A stretch of 16,989 nucleotides of DNA from Eimeria necatrix. Taxonomy: Eukaryota > Apicomplexa > Conoidasida > Eucoccidiorida > Eimeriidae. The position numbers were made by a program, and so were the translations under genes. The notes beneath the pieces were generated by a model. It was not told the DNA's origin. It saw only the letters and a program-made list of their open reading frames with translations, and ran no database searches. Below, in pieces: positions 1 to 9,142 of the stretch (positions are counted from its first letter, which is position 1; every line of letters begins with the position of its first letter). The stretch covers positions 1-16,989 of the forward strand of contig NW_013654621.1 in NCBI RefSeq assembly GCF_000499385.1. The letters are read 5' to 3'.

Positions 1-209
1 CGGGCCTCCCGGGGGGGGCCCCAGGGGGGCCCCAAGGGGGCCTCCCGGGGGGGGCCCCAGAGGGGCCCCCAAGGGGCCCCCTGGGGGCCCCCCCAAGGGG
101 CCCCCAGAGGGGCCTCTCAAGGGGCCGCTGTCTCCTGGCTTCCCCTTAGCTCCATCTAAACGCTGAGAGGCCCCACGGGAGACAACCTGCTGCTGCTGCT
201 GCTGCTGCA

Positions 210-244
<35 letters not shown>

Positions 245-377
245 GGGTCTTCACGGGTTTTCGTGTGTCTGCTTGCTGCTGCTGCTGCTGCTGCAGCAGG
301 GTCGCAGCAGAAGCGGCAGGGAAGCTCGGTGAAGGGGACACACAAACAAAGCTTGTCTTTGTCTCCCCCAGTCCCCT

Positions 378-419
<42 letters not shown>

Positions 420-594
420 TTTCAGGCGCTGCTGCTGTTGCTGCTGCTGCAGCAGCACCCCCCATTTCACCAATTGCTGCAGCTGCAGCAAAGTCCAACT
501 TGTGGGAACTTCTCCAGTCCCCACTTTTTGCTTCTCTTTCAAAGGCACTGTTGAGGGCCTCCTGATAACGCAGCAGGCCCCCCAATGTAAGCCT

Positions 595-646
<52 letters not shown>

Positions 647-775
647 GTTTGCGCCGCCGAAGAGGCAGCAGCAGCGCCGTCAGCAGCAGCAGCAGCAGCG
701 CAGCAGTCCCTGACACTCCAGCCGCCTCGGAAGCGCGCGAGGTGCTGCAGCTTTTGGTGCAGCAGCACGACGGGA

Positions 776-817
<42 letters not shown>

Positions 818-958
818 ACTTGGGTGTTGTTGCGGCAAATGGCCAACTTCAAAACGTCTTTGTCAACTCCCAAAACCAAGTCGAAGTGTCTAGACAGCTG
901 ACACACGTCGCCCCCCGCCCCGCAGCAGCCGTCAGCAGCAACTAGCGGCCGCAGCCCC

Positions 959-1004
<46 letters not shown>

Positions 1005-1337
1005 GCGCTGCTGCTGCCCCCGGCGGCGCGCCCGGCGCCGCGCCTGCTGCTGCTCCCGCTCCCGCTGCCGCTGCTGCCGCCGCTGCTGCTGCTGCTGCTG
1101 CTGCTGCTGCGGGGCGGCGCAGCTGCGGGAAAGAGGGCTGCAGCAGCAGCGCTGCTTCCAGCTGCTGCTGCAGCGCGCTGTGCGCATGCATTGCTGCTGC
1201 CATGTGAGCAGCAATTAACTCGAGTGTCATTTCATGCCAAGACTCGGAGTCCAGCAGCAGCCCCTGTCTGTACACCCGAGACAGCGCCTCCCGCAGGAAG
1301 TACTGCGGGCCCACTTCGTTCCCCAGAAAGTCAAACC

Positions 1338-1388
<51 letters not shown>

Positions 1389-1487
1389 GGCTCCACCAGT
1401 CTCCCGCGGCGTCCCCTGCAGCGCACGCAGCAGCACAAGCAGCAGCTGCTGCAGCCGCAGCAGCACTCACTGCACACTCGCCCGCTC
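1..1487 (-). CDS. Large exon of an unrecognised protein with homopolymer runs, running off the window edge
   Basis: On the minus strand one frame (codon high positions divisible by 3) is free of stops from about 1487 down to position 1, roughly 495 codons. Diverse, protein-like segments sit between Ala, Gln and Ser runs, all in this same frame: GFDFLGNEVGPQYFLREAL (from about 1338), then a His/Met/Gln-rich helical stretch, LSRHFDLVLGVDKDVLKLA (about 897-840), an LHQKLQHLARF segment (about 765-730), LLRYQEALNSAFEREAKSG (about 576-520) and a Cys-rich piece, DKLCLCVPFTELPCRFCC (about 360-310). The end nearest position 1 becomes Gly/Pro-rich as it enters GGGGCCCC repeats. I do not recognise the family. 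The acceptor is uncertain: CAG before 1487 or before 1415 both give the right phase (two bases completing the codon begun at 1573). No stop is visible, so the C terminus lies outside the window. Confidence 0.8.
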
Positions 1488-1507
1488 CTGCGCACTCCCT
1501 GCTTCCC

Positions 1508-1549
<42 letters not shown>

Positions 1550-1572
1550 ATTCCAGAAACCTTAAGACCCAC

Positions 1573-1660
1573 CTGCATGCGCTGGGGCCTCCAAGCTAAT
1601 ACTTTTCATCTTCTGCACAAGCAGCTCCTCTTGCCCGTCCCCTGGGGGCCCCCCAGGGTC
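1573..1660 (-). CDS. Short exon of the same minus-strand gene
   Basis: This segment reads GDGQEELLVQKMKSISLEAP followed by AHA and ends with the first base of a Gly codon at the donor CAG|GTGGGT (minus strand, intron from 1572). That phase fits the next exon at 1487. The frame differs from the long upstream segment that ends near 1722. A 61-nt intron from GTAGCA (1721) to CCCCCAG (before 1660) would join them in phase and has a pyrimidine-rich stretch (CTCCTCTCCTTCCC). A base miscount in the adjacent G/C runs is an alternative. The segment is short, but its mixed composition, unlike the surrounding repeats, suggests real coding sequence. Confidence 0.55.
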
Positions 1661-1721
1661 CTGGGGGCCCCCGCAGCTGCTGCACCTGGCCGGGAAGGAG
1701 AGGAGCTGCTGCTGCTGCTAC

Positions 1722-1897
1722 TGCGGACTGCAGCAGCGGCTGCATGCGCGAAAAAAGCAGCAGAAACTGCGCAGGGTTTAGGGCCCCCAGCTGCTGCATA
1801 ATATTACCAAAAAGAGTTGGCTGCTCAGCTGGGGGCCCCTCGGGGGGCCCCTCAGCTGTGCGTGCAGCGCAGCCGGGGGCCCCCCTCCTTGACAAGG

Positions 1898-1930
<33 letters not shown>

Positions 1931-2088
1931 GCTGCTGCTGCTGCTGCTGCTCGCAGGCCGAAAGGTGGGACTCGTACTTGCGCAGAGACTCTGCTGCTGC
2001 TGCACTTAAGCCCGAAGAGGCGGAGTTCCAGGAGCCCCGGGGGCCCCGGGGGCCCCTGGGGGCCCCCTCAAAGCTGCCCCTGGACTCC

Positions 2089-2137
<49 letters not shown>

Positions 2138-2250
2138 GGGGGCCCCCCTGCTGCCGCGCGTGGCTCGCAGGCGCATTGGGGGGGCCCTTTGCGCCCGCTA
2201 GGCTGTTAAAGGCAGTCCAGCGTGAAAAGACAATGCATGCATGCGTAACA

Positions 2251-2284
<34 letters not shown>

Positions 2285-2371
2285 TTGCTGCTGCTGCTGA
2301 GGCGTTGCAGCCAGTCTTCCCCCAGTCCTCCGCAGCTCCTGCGGCTGACTGACCCTCAGCAGCAGAACGCC

Positions 2372-2417
<46 letters not shown>

Positions 2418-2561
2418 AACCCGCCTTACCTTGGCGAGAAGCCCCTGCAGCTCCTTCCCTCTTGTCTGGATAGTGTAAAGGCAGGCCGGAGGAAGAGCTG
2501 GAAAGCCACAAGCAAGTGAAGACTGGAGGTGAGTGGGGGAGGCCTCTGTGTGCTGCTCCAT
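1722..2561 (-). CDS. 5' coding segment of the minus-strand gene (possible start ATG at 2561)
   Basis: An open frame starts at ATG 2561 (MEQHTEASPTHLQ) and runs to about 1722. Its later part looks coding: ESLRKYESHLSACE before a Gln run, then TLFGNIMQQLGALNPAQF and LLLFSRMQPLLQSA at the end. Ala and Gln runs come from CTG/CAG tracts at about 2372-2418, 2250-2282, 2088-2136 and 1900-1950. An intron may lie inside it. AAG|GTAAGG at 2430/2429 is a near-perfect donor, and CTTTAACAG before 2202 is a good acceptor; the enclosed stretch holds TGCATGCATGC, a motif common in introns of this window. If so, the start at 2561 may be wrong, and the exon 2497-2430 (after TGGCTTTCCAG) would be read in another frame and joined to a candidate exon further upstream. 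The 3' half is more certain than the 5' half. Confidence 0.55.
2203..2429 (-). other. Candidate intron inside the minus-strand 5' segment
   Basis: The donor AAG|GTAAGG and the acceptor CTTTAACAG define a 227-nt interval containing CAG runs and TGCATGCATGC. The exon downstream would begin with the third base of a codon. That fits an upstream exon read as LFLRPAFTLSRQEG, not as the ATG-2561 frame. The in-frame alternative without an intron is also open, so the sequence alone does not decide. Confidence 0.4.
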
Positions 2562-2576
2562 GTTGCAGTAGATAGC

Positions 2577-2619
<43 letters not shown>
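2577..2619. repeat. CAG run upstream of the possible minus-strand start
   Basis: An uninterrupted run of about 14 CAG triplets on the plus strand (CTG on the minus) lies directly 5' of the candidate ATG at 2561. If that start is correct, the run is in the 5' leader and not in protein. Confidence 0.85.
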
Positions 2620-2621
<2 letters not shown>

Positions 2622-3800
2622 CTTGGGGCTCCGCGGCGCTGCTCTTCCGGCCCGATCTGCGGCTTTTTCGCGCGATTAAGGCCACAGAAATGGAAATTAA
2701 AACAAAAAACTGCGAATTGCAAGTGAGGGAAGCAAAGTCGCCGTTTTCTGCAGCGAAAGCTGAACTCAACGCACCGCGCAAAACTTGAAACGGGTTCAAG
2801 AGAGCCCGATCCGCCGCTCTTTTGGGAAAATAAAAAGATATTTCGAAAAGAAACAACAAAAGGAACTTCAGGAAACTGGAGATCGCGAGTGTGGATTCTT
2901 TTTTACTTCTTTTTTCCGCCTTGCTGCATGCAGAACACGAGCACTGGCAACGACACCATCGAGCTGCTGCTGCGCAGGCCAGCAGCTGCGCAGTGCGGCT
3001 CTCTTTCTGCACAAGACATTACCTTTTAAATTTGTTTCAAATTTGCAAATTAAAAACAATTTCGAATTGCGAGGCGGTCGATCGCGGCGGCGGCGTCGCT
3101 CTTGGAGCCCCCGGCTGCTGCAGCTGCAGCAAGGGAAGCGCAGTGTACACTCAGCGTTTCCCCGCGTGTTTCCGCGATTTTCGATTTAAATTCAACTTTC
3201 ACTGAATTATTTCTTATTTTTTACTTTTAAATGCCACTTAAACGCACCCACAGGCCCGTTTTACCCCCAGACTCGCCCGCCGGCGCACAGTTGAAACGCC
3301 CCGAGCACAGCACTGCACACTGCACAGCCAGCCCCCGCGTTCTGCAGCGCCAGAAGCTCGAAAGAAGTTTTATTTAATTTCAATTTCATTTATTTCCTTT
3401 TTATTCTTTTCCGAGCTGCATTTGGAGCTGCGGAGGGGGCGGGAAAAGCCCCAACACCCCAAGACATTCTGCATCCGTTCAATTTGCAAAGTTCCTGCAC
3501 ACAACACGCACCCCCACAGAAAGCTGCATGCAAAATTCCCCAAGTTTCTGCTGCTGCTTTTCTCAGTTTTCAGCTCTCTTTCGAGCTCCTGGAGTGTATG
3601 TACACCCCAAGAGCTTCAGGGGGGCCAAAAACGAAGTTTTGTCTTCTGCATTTCTTTCTGTCTTCCCTCTATGTGCTGCAGCGGAGTGTACGTACACTTC
3701 AAGCAGCCTTGCAAAGCAGCTGAGCTGCTGCATGCACTCTTCAAATGCTTTTTTAGCTGTCTGCAGCCTTAGTGGCTTTGTACTATCAATACTATTAATC
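2620..3800. other. Intergenic stretch without a convincing gene (apart from the candidate exon)
   Basis: Mixed AT-rich sequence with short open frames on the plus strand (for example near 3422-3772). These lack sustained coding character and mostly start from non-ATG codons. It holds two copies of the GTGTAYGTACAC palindrome (3594-3605 and 3686-3697) and several GCATGC sites. It could contain promoter sequence for the minus-strand gene. Confidence 0.5.
2907..3059 (-). CDS. Candidate upstream exon of the minus-strand gene
   Basis: A minus-strand frame reads KRAALRSCWPAQQQLDGVV and SARVLHAARRKKE, then meets a donor-like GAA|GTAAAA at 2907/2906. This phase-0 end would fit the alternative exon 2497-2430. 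The frame stays open upstream to about 3180, but no in-frame ATG is seen and the sequence becomes AT-rich. It could equally be 5' untranslated or intergenic sequence. Confidence 0.2.
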
Positions 3801-3860
3801 TACAGCTAGCCACAGCTAGCCACAGCTAGCCACGGCTAGCCACAGCTAGCCACAGCTCGC
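3801..3860. repeat. Tandem decamer array (CAGCTAGCCA)
   Basis: Six tandem copies of a 10-bp unit containing GCTAGC. The fourth copy has CGG for CAG and the last has GCTCGC for GCTAGC. It has no coding potential, because the CTAG core introduces stops. Confidence 0.9.
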
Positions 3861-4024
3861 CTGAATAGCCCCAGAAAGTGGTGAAGCCTAGCTCGCGCTT
3901 GCCTGTACAGCAGCAGCAACTGCGGTCTTCTGTGGCTCTCGTGGGCCTCACAGCCACTTTTTTAGGCAGCTTTCTTTTCGACAAAATCAAATTTTATTTT
4001 CTCTAATTTGAAGCTCTTTAGCCT

Positions 4025-4745
4025 CAGGGGGGCCCCTGTGTCACTGAAAGCTTTCCTGGGGCCCCTTTAGGGTCTTAAGGGGCCCCTTGGGGCCCCCAGG
4101 GGCCCTTTTGGGGTCTCAGGGGGCCCCCCGGGGGCCCTTTGGGGGTCTCAAGGGGCCCCCTGGGGGCCCTAGGGGCCCTTTGGGGGTCTCAAGGGGCCCC
4201 CTGGGGGCCCTAGGGGGCCCGCAGGGCCCTCTGCGGGGATGTGGGGGCCCCCAGAGTATTAAAAGTATAAGAGTTCTTTTCCTGAAAAAGGAAATAGTTT
4301 TCAGACTTTCAAAAGACTTGGGGGGCCCCTGGGTAGGGCCTGTGGGGTCTCAGGGGGGCCCCCAAGTGGGCCCAAAAGGAGGCCCTCAGGGCCCATTGGG
4401 GCCACAGGGGGCCCCCCAGGGGGCCCATTGGGGCCACAGGGGGCCCCCCAGGGGGCCCCCAAGGGGGCCCCTGTGCAATTCATTGGGGGCCCCAGGGGGC
4501 CCCCAGGAGGGCCCTAAAGGAAGTCCATTAAGGGCCTCAGAGGGCCCCCAAGAGGGGCCCCAAATGGGTTCAATTAAGGGTCTCAGGGGGCCCCCAAAGG
4601 GGGCCCCAAAGGGGTACAATTAAGGGCCTCAGGGGGTCTCCAAGGGGCCCCCCAAAGGGGAACAATTATGGGGCTCAGGGGGCCCCCAAGGGGCCCCCAA
4701 AAGGGAATTTGGTGTTGCAGCAGAAGGGCCTGGCTTGTGGGGGGC
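4025..4745. repeat. GGGGCCCC-rich block with a longer repeat unit in its second half
   Basis: Short G-runs followed by C-runs are separated by CTCAAG, CTCAG or CAATT spacers. From about 4520 a larger unit of roughly 50 bp recurs, built from CAATTAAGGG, then CTCAGGGGGCCCCC and GGGGCCCC. Open frames here give only Gly/Pro/Arg strings, on both strands, and are not treated as genes. A short AT-rich interruption lies at about 4255-4320. Confidence 0.85.
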
Positions 4746-4769
4746 CCCTGTGAAGCTGTGGGGCCTGGG

Positions 4770-4897
4770 ACTTAATTTAATTTAATTTAATTTAATTTAA
4801 TTATTTTATTTAATTGAATTGAATTTGTTTATTTTATTTAATTGAATTGAATTTATTTATTTTATTTAATTGAATTGAATTTATTTATTTTATCTAG
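4770..4897. repeat. TTTAA repeats and a 28-bp tandem repeat
   Basis: TTTAA pentamers (4770-4800) are followed by a 28-bp unit beginning TTATTTTATTTAATTGAATT at 4801, 4829 and 4857, with a partial fourth copy at 4885. Confidence 0.85.
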
Positions 4898-5140
4898 TTC
4901 TGCAGCTTCTTATGAATATATATTTTATATATTTAATGTAAATATATATTTCTGGGAAGCTGCAGAACTCATATATATAATTACAGATATATATATGTAT
5001 ATATATATGTATATATTATATATATATATAATGTATATATATGTATATATGTATGTATATATATATATTATATATATATAATGTATATATATGTATACGC
5101 ATTACATATATATAATTGTATATGTAATGCATATATACAC

Positions 5141-5198
<58 letters not shown>

Positions 5199-5510
5199 GC
5201 ATATATGCAAGACTTATCCAAGAGTAATATATAAAGTATATACACATATATAATACGCTTATAGTTAAGGGGAGCTGCAGCACCAGTATATATATATAAA
5301 TATTTATATAATACATATACATATAAGTATATATGTAAATATATATATATATTATAAATATATATATTATATATATATACATGTATATATACATGTAATA
5401 AGCTGCAGAACAATATATTATATATGTATATAATAAATATATATTTATTATATATAGTATAAATATATATTTATTTACTGAGGGCTGCAGAACTAATATA
5501 CAAAATAAAA
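4896..5510. repeat. AT-rich island of (TA)n punctuated by GCTGCAGAAC motifs
   Basis: Long (TA)n and TATG/TATA tracts, with the purest tract at about 5143-5194. They are interrupted by GCTGCAG-containing words near 4898, 4958, 5272, 5401 and 5483. Open frames on both strands encode only Ile/Tyr/Met strings and are artefacts of the repeat. Confidence 0.9.
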
Positions 5511-5544
5511 GAAAATGACTAACGAGGGGCTTTAGTCAGAGGCC

Positions 5545-5875
5545 TCTGGCAAAATGAAAAAATAAAAGAAATAAAAGAAAAGAAATAAAAGAAAAGAAAT
5601 AAAAGAAAAAGAAATAAAAGAAAAATAAATAAAAGAAAAAGAATTTAAACAGAAATAAAAGAAAAAGAATTAAGGAAAAGAAATGGAAGAAAAGATTAAG
5701 GAAAAGAAATGGAAGAAAAGAAGAAGCAAATTCAAGTTAATTAACAGAAAGAAGCAGCAGCAAAAGCAAAGGGGGATTTGAAAAGAAATAAAAAAGAAAA
5801 AAATAAAATAAAATAAAACAAAAACAAATAAAATAAAATAAAATAAAATAAAATAAAAGAATAAAATTAAAACGA
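5545..5875. repeat. A-rich AAATAAAAG / AATAAAATAAA tract
   Basis: The strand is almost entirely purine plus T, built from AAATAAAAGA and AAAGAAAAG units and ending in AATAAAATAAA pentamers. No gene is supported here. Confidence 0.85.
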
Positions 5876-5957
5876 TCAAAGTGCTGTTTTCGTCTTTATC
5901 CTTTTTATTTGAAAGACAGAGAAATACAAGGATCTAAAACTCTTCAATTTCATGTCT

Positions 5958-6019
5958 CCCTAAACCCTAAACCCTAAACCCTAGACCCTAAACCCTAAAC
6001 CCTAAACCCTAAACCCTAG
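5958..6019. repeat. Telomere-type (CCCTAAA)n array, intergenic
   Basis: About nine heptamers CCCTAAA, one changed to CCCTAGA. It is flanked by A-rich sequence on the left and by unique GC-richer sequence on the right, so it is internal and not a chromosome end. Confidence 0.92.
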
Positions 6020-6789
6020 CGGGCCTCGCGCAGCTGCGTTGTGGAGGTCCCGGCTGGGCGAAATGGGTTAAAAAAAGGATAAAGGCGGAATAAAAAGGAA
6101 AATAAAAATAAAAATGGATTTAATTATATTTTAATTTGCAAAAAATAAAAAAGAAAATGAAAAATAAAATAAAATTTAATTAATTTTAATTTGCTGCTGC
6201 TGGGCTGGGGGGTGGGGCTGCTGGCCTTGCCGGGCGCTGCTGCTGCAGCGGCTGCGCGTGTGCATGCAGAGGCTTTAAACCACCGAAATTGCGGATTTTT
6301 TCCCTTTTTTTCAATATTATTAAATAAATAATAATATTTAAATTGTTTTTAGTTCAAAAAGTCCCAATTAAAGCCTCCAAATGCCCACACACTGACGCCG
6401 CTCGCCCGCGCTCTCGACGGACCGCCGCCGACCCGCCGGACCACCGGAAACCCACTCAACCAGCGGCAGAATTTCCTTCTTTTTGAATTTAATTTAATTA
6501 ATTTGCAAATTTTATTATTTTCCGAGTTTAATTTCACCATTTGAGCTCCACGCGGCCGCAAAAAGCTCCCCAGCAGGCCATTTTGAGGCCCCCCGCTTCC
6601 CCCCCCCTCTTCTCCATTTCCTGCCAAGTTTCTCCCATTTCTTTTCCTACGAACTGCTCGGGGGGCCCCCAGGGGTTTAGTAAGAAGGGCCCCAGCAGTT
6701 GGGGGAGAGAGGGGCCCCCCATCTGGCTTTTTGGGTACCGGAGCCCTCCGGGGGCCCCAGGGGCCCCCGGGGGCCCCCACTGCAGCCAA
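6020..6789. other. AT-rich then GC-rich stretch upstream of the plus-strand segment; possible 5' exon
   Basis: Positions 6060-6540 are AT-rich with one GC-rich island (6385-6475). From about 6538 a plus frame reads ELHAAAKSSPAGHFEAPRF and continues to a stop in GTTTAGTAAG near 6676-6680. A phase-0 donor GGG|GTTTAG at about 6675 could join CTGCAG|CCAATGG at 6785. The same interval is also open in other frames, so this is only a possible 5' exon. Confidence 0.25.
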
Positions 6790-7413
6790 TGGAGTACCCT
6801 GGGGGCCCCTGCGGGCGGCTCTCCTCCGCCTATGCGCGCCGGCGGCTCTACAACAGACTGGCCCTCGAGGGGCCCCTCGGGGGGCCCCCCGGGGGGCCCC
6901 CCGGGGGGCCCCCCGGGGGCCCCCTTCTGCAGCAAGACCGCAGCAGCAGCTTGTTAGGAAGAACTACTTCCCCAACTTTAAGGGCCCAAGAAGCAGCAAT
7001 TCGCAGCCAAATGCGCAGAGCCAACTCGGGGGCCCCCAGCAGCCCGGGGCCCCCCCCCCTGGGCCGCCACAGCGCGGCCCGCGCCGCCTCGCGGAGGGGC
7101 CCCCGGGGGCCCCCCGGGGGGCCCCCCGGGGGGCCCCCCGGGGGGGCTCCCCTGGGGCCCCTCCAGGGGGCCCCGGGGGCCCCCGGGGGCCCCTTTGGGG
7201 GCCCCCAGGACTCCCCGGAAAGAGATAAAAGCCCCACTTTCAGGGCCCCCTTTTTCTGTCCTGGAGAGGAAAACAAGGGGGCCCCCTGTTGGCTGCTGCT
7301 GCACGAAGAAGACGTGCAGCAGCAGCTGCCAAGGGGGGCGAAGCTGAGGCCCAGTGGGGGCCCCTCTCGCAGCAGCAGCAGCAGCGCAGCAGCGCAGCAG
7401 CCCAGGGCGCGCT

Positions 7414-7448
<35 letters not shown>

Positions 7449-7682
7449 CGCGCAGGCCTCGAGACCCCCAGGTGGGGGGCCCCACACCTGAGTGGGGACA
7501 CTGCAGACTTTGCAGACAATCTCCAAACAGAGGTCTGTCGCGCCGCTGCTGCACTTGCTGCTGCTGCTGCTGCTGCTGCTGCGCTTGCTGCTGCTGCTGC
7601 TGCTGCTGCATCTGCCGCCGCTGCTGCTGCAGCAGCAGCAGCAGAGGCTCTGCCTACGGCTAGCTGCATCCCTCCTGGCTAG
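6790..7682 (+). CDS. Gly/Pro/Ser/Ala-rich low-complexity protein segment, unrecognised
   Basis: The frame from ATG 6790 (MEYPGGPCGRLSS, then AYARRRLYNRLALEG) is open to TAG at 7680-7682. Non-repeat parts look coding: SPERDKSPTFRAPFFC, WLLLHEEDVQQQLPRGAKLR and GDTADFADNLQTEVCRAA. They are separated by GGPP repeats (GGGGGGCCCCCC units near 6880-6920 and 7100-7150), Ser runs from CAG tracts (7370-7445) and Ala runs from CTG tracts (7555-7640). In 6955-7080 another frame also looks protein-like (LVRKNYFPNFKGPRSSNSQ); a base miscount in the G/C runs could explain this. The last residues fall in a GCTAGC repeat, so the true exon may end earlier at a donor (for example after 7532, GAG|GTCTGT). It could be the 5' part of the gene whose exons resume at 8662, or a separate gene. 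No family was recognised. Confidence 0.55.
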
Positions 7683-7850
7683 CTGCGGCCATCTGGGCCT
7701 CATGCAGCTAGCTGAAGTTAGCGCCAGCAGCCCGCAGCTAGCTGCAGCAGCAAACTGCAGCAGCTAGCTGCAGCAGCTAGCTGCAGCAGCCCCCAGGTAG
7801 CTGCAGCTAGCTGCAGCTAGCTGCAGCAGCTAGCTGCTCCCTTTGAGCTG
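7655..7850. repeat. GCTAGCTGCAG array
   Basis: Irregularly spaced GCTAGC hexamers joined by TGCAGCAG and TGCAG. Both GCTAGC and CTGCAG are self-complementary. The array starts at the very end of the preceding open frame. Confidence 0.85.
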
Positions 7851-8661
7851 CTGCGTGTTGTGCGTCTCTGTAAGCATTCAATAATATAAATAATATGCAA
7901 ATATAAAAATATTAATAAAATAAATAAATAAAAAAGATTTATAAATGAGAAAAGGCTTTTAGTTTCCCGTTTGTGCTGTCTAGACACCCGAAAAGGAGCC
8001 CCAGCAAAGAGGCCGATCTCCCCGAAGGCGATTCAGCTGTACGTACACCTGAAGGCCCCACAACCACCCCCTAATAAAATAAAATTAAAAATGAAATAAA
8101 AACTTTAAAGTTAAATAACTTAAATAAGGTAAAGTTTTAAATAAAATGATTCAAATATAATAAAATTACAAATAAAATGATAAAAATCAGATAAAATGAT
8201 ATAAATAGAATCAAATTTAAAATAAAATCATTCAAATAAATTAAGCTTCAAGGTTAAAACCCCAGGGGGCCCTCAAGGGCCACTTGGGCCCCCCAAGGGG
8301 GGCCCTCAAGGGGCCCCCGAGAGGCCCCAAATGGGGCCCCCTGGGGGGCCCCTGGGGGGCTCCAAATGGGGTCCCCTAATGGGGGCCCCTCAGGGGCCCC
8401 AAATGGGGTCCCCAAACGGGGGCCCCTGGGGGGCCCCACACGGGGGCCCCTGGGGGGCCCCACACGGGGGCCCCTGGGGGGCCCCACAGGGGGGCCCCTG
8501 GGGGGCCCCACAGGGGGGCCCCTGGGGGGCCCCAAATGGGGGCCCCTGGGCATAACTAGAAAGGCGTTGTGGATGTCTTTTGCTGCTTATTTTCTTTTTT
8601 GGATTTAAAGAAATTTGAAAAGTCTTTTTTAATTCTTTTCTGTTTTGCTGCTTGTCTGCAG
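7851..8661. other. Gene-poor stretch: AT-rich sequence and a GGGGCCCC array
   Basis: Positions 7870-7950 and 8070-8250 are AT-rich (AAATAAAA words). A GGGGCCCC array with a unit of about 30 bp occupies roughly 8260-8555. Its open frames encode only GPW/GAP strings on both strands. A short exon-like interval at about 7983-8038 follows a pyrimidine-rich TAG (GTTTGTGCTGTCTAG) and runs into a GTACGTAC palindrome; it is too short to support. Confidence 0.5.
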
Positions 8662-8694
8662 CACAAGGAGGCCGCGAAGCTGTGGGCGCGGGCT

Positions 8695-8741
<47 letters not shown>

Positions 8742-8904
8742 GATGGGGACACGAGGCGTCCATTGTACCCTTCAGGAAGCAGCGGGGGGCCCCCCACGGA
8801 TTTCCCCGAAAGTACCCTAAAGGGGGCCCCCAAGGACTTTGGAAATTCTCCTTTTTTGTTTTCGGGGGGCCCCCCTTCCTTTGGGGCCCCCAATGGCGAC
8901 AGCG
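8662..8904 (+). CDS. Exon of the long plus-strand gene (Gln run, Gly/Pro-rich)
   Basis: After the acceptor TTGCTGCTTGTCTGCAG the frame reads QGGREAVGAGY, about 15 Gln, then DGDTRRPLYPSGSSGGPP, TDFPESTLKGAPKDFGN and FGAPNGDS. It ends with the first base of a codon at AGCG|GTGGGG. Using this donor, the split codon joins the next exon at 9143 as Asp, giving NGDS-D-LETQKG. The 238-nt intron then contains TGCATGCA, GGGGCCCC repeats and a GTGTATGTACAC palindrome, all typical of introns in this window. Reading on without splicing gives only Gly/Pro repeats and a stop at 9074. The exon begins in phase 1, so at least one upstream exon is missing or lies in 6790-7682. Confidence 0.6.
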
Positions 8905-9142
8905 GTGGGGCCCCACACTTCGCTGCAGTGCATGCATTTTATTTGCTGCTTTGGGGGGCCCCAAGTGCTGCCTGGGGGGCCCCCAAGGGCCCCCCGGGGG
9001 CCCCAGGGGCCCCTTGGGGGCCCCAAGGGCCCCCCGGGGGCCTCCGGGGGCCCCCGGGGGCCCCCGGCCCTTAAGTAAAGATGCATGCGTTTTTGCGCAG
9101 CGTGGAGTGTATGTACACCTCACCCTGTGCCTTTTGCTGCAG

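Noticed and set aside
265..945. Plus-strand Cys/Ser/Leu-rich frame
   Set aside because: It overlaps the minus-strand exon, whose frame is protein-like between all runs; the plus frame consists mostly of homopolymers.
3422..3809. Plus-strand open frames in the intergenic region
   Set aside because: Three overlapping frames with no clear preference, AT/Cys-rich and without convincing splice sites; two palindrome copies lie within them.
5068..5413. Open frames of Ile/Tyr/Met on the minus strand
   Set aside because: They are translations of (TA)n microsatellite DNA; composition follows the repeat and no non-repeat coding sequence is present.
5958..6019. Chromosome end
   Set aside because: The telomere-type repeat is flanked by unique sequence on both sides and similar arrays recur inside introns, so these are internal.
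6848..7703. Minus-strand Ala/Ser/Leu-rich open frames opposite the plus-strand segment
   Set aside because: They result from stop-free CAG/CTG and GGGGCCCC repeats; the plus frame has better codon character (for example CGG CTC TAC AAC AGA CTG).
8260..8608. Gly/Pro/Trp repeat protein (GGPWGAP) on the plus strand
   Set aside because: Both strands are open through the same repeat, no mixed coding sequence or phase-consistent splice join was found, and a similar array lies in non-coding sequence at 4025-4745.
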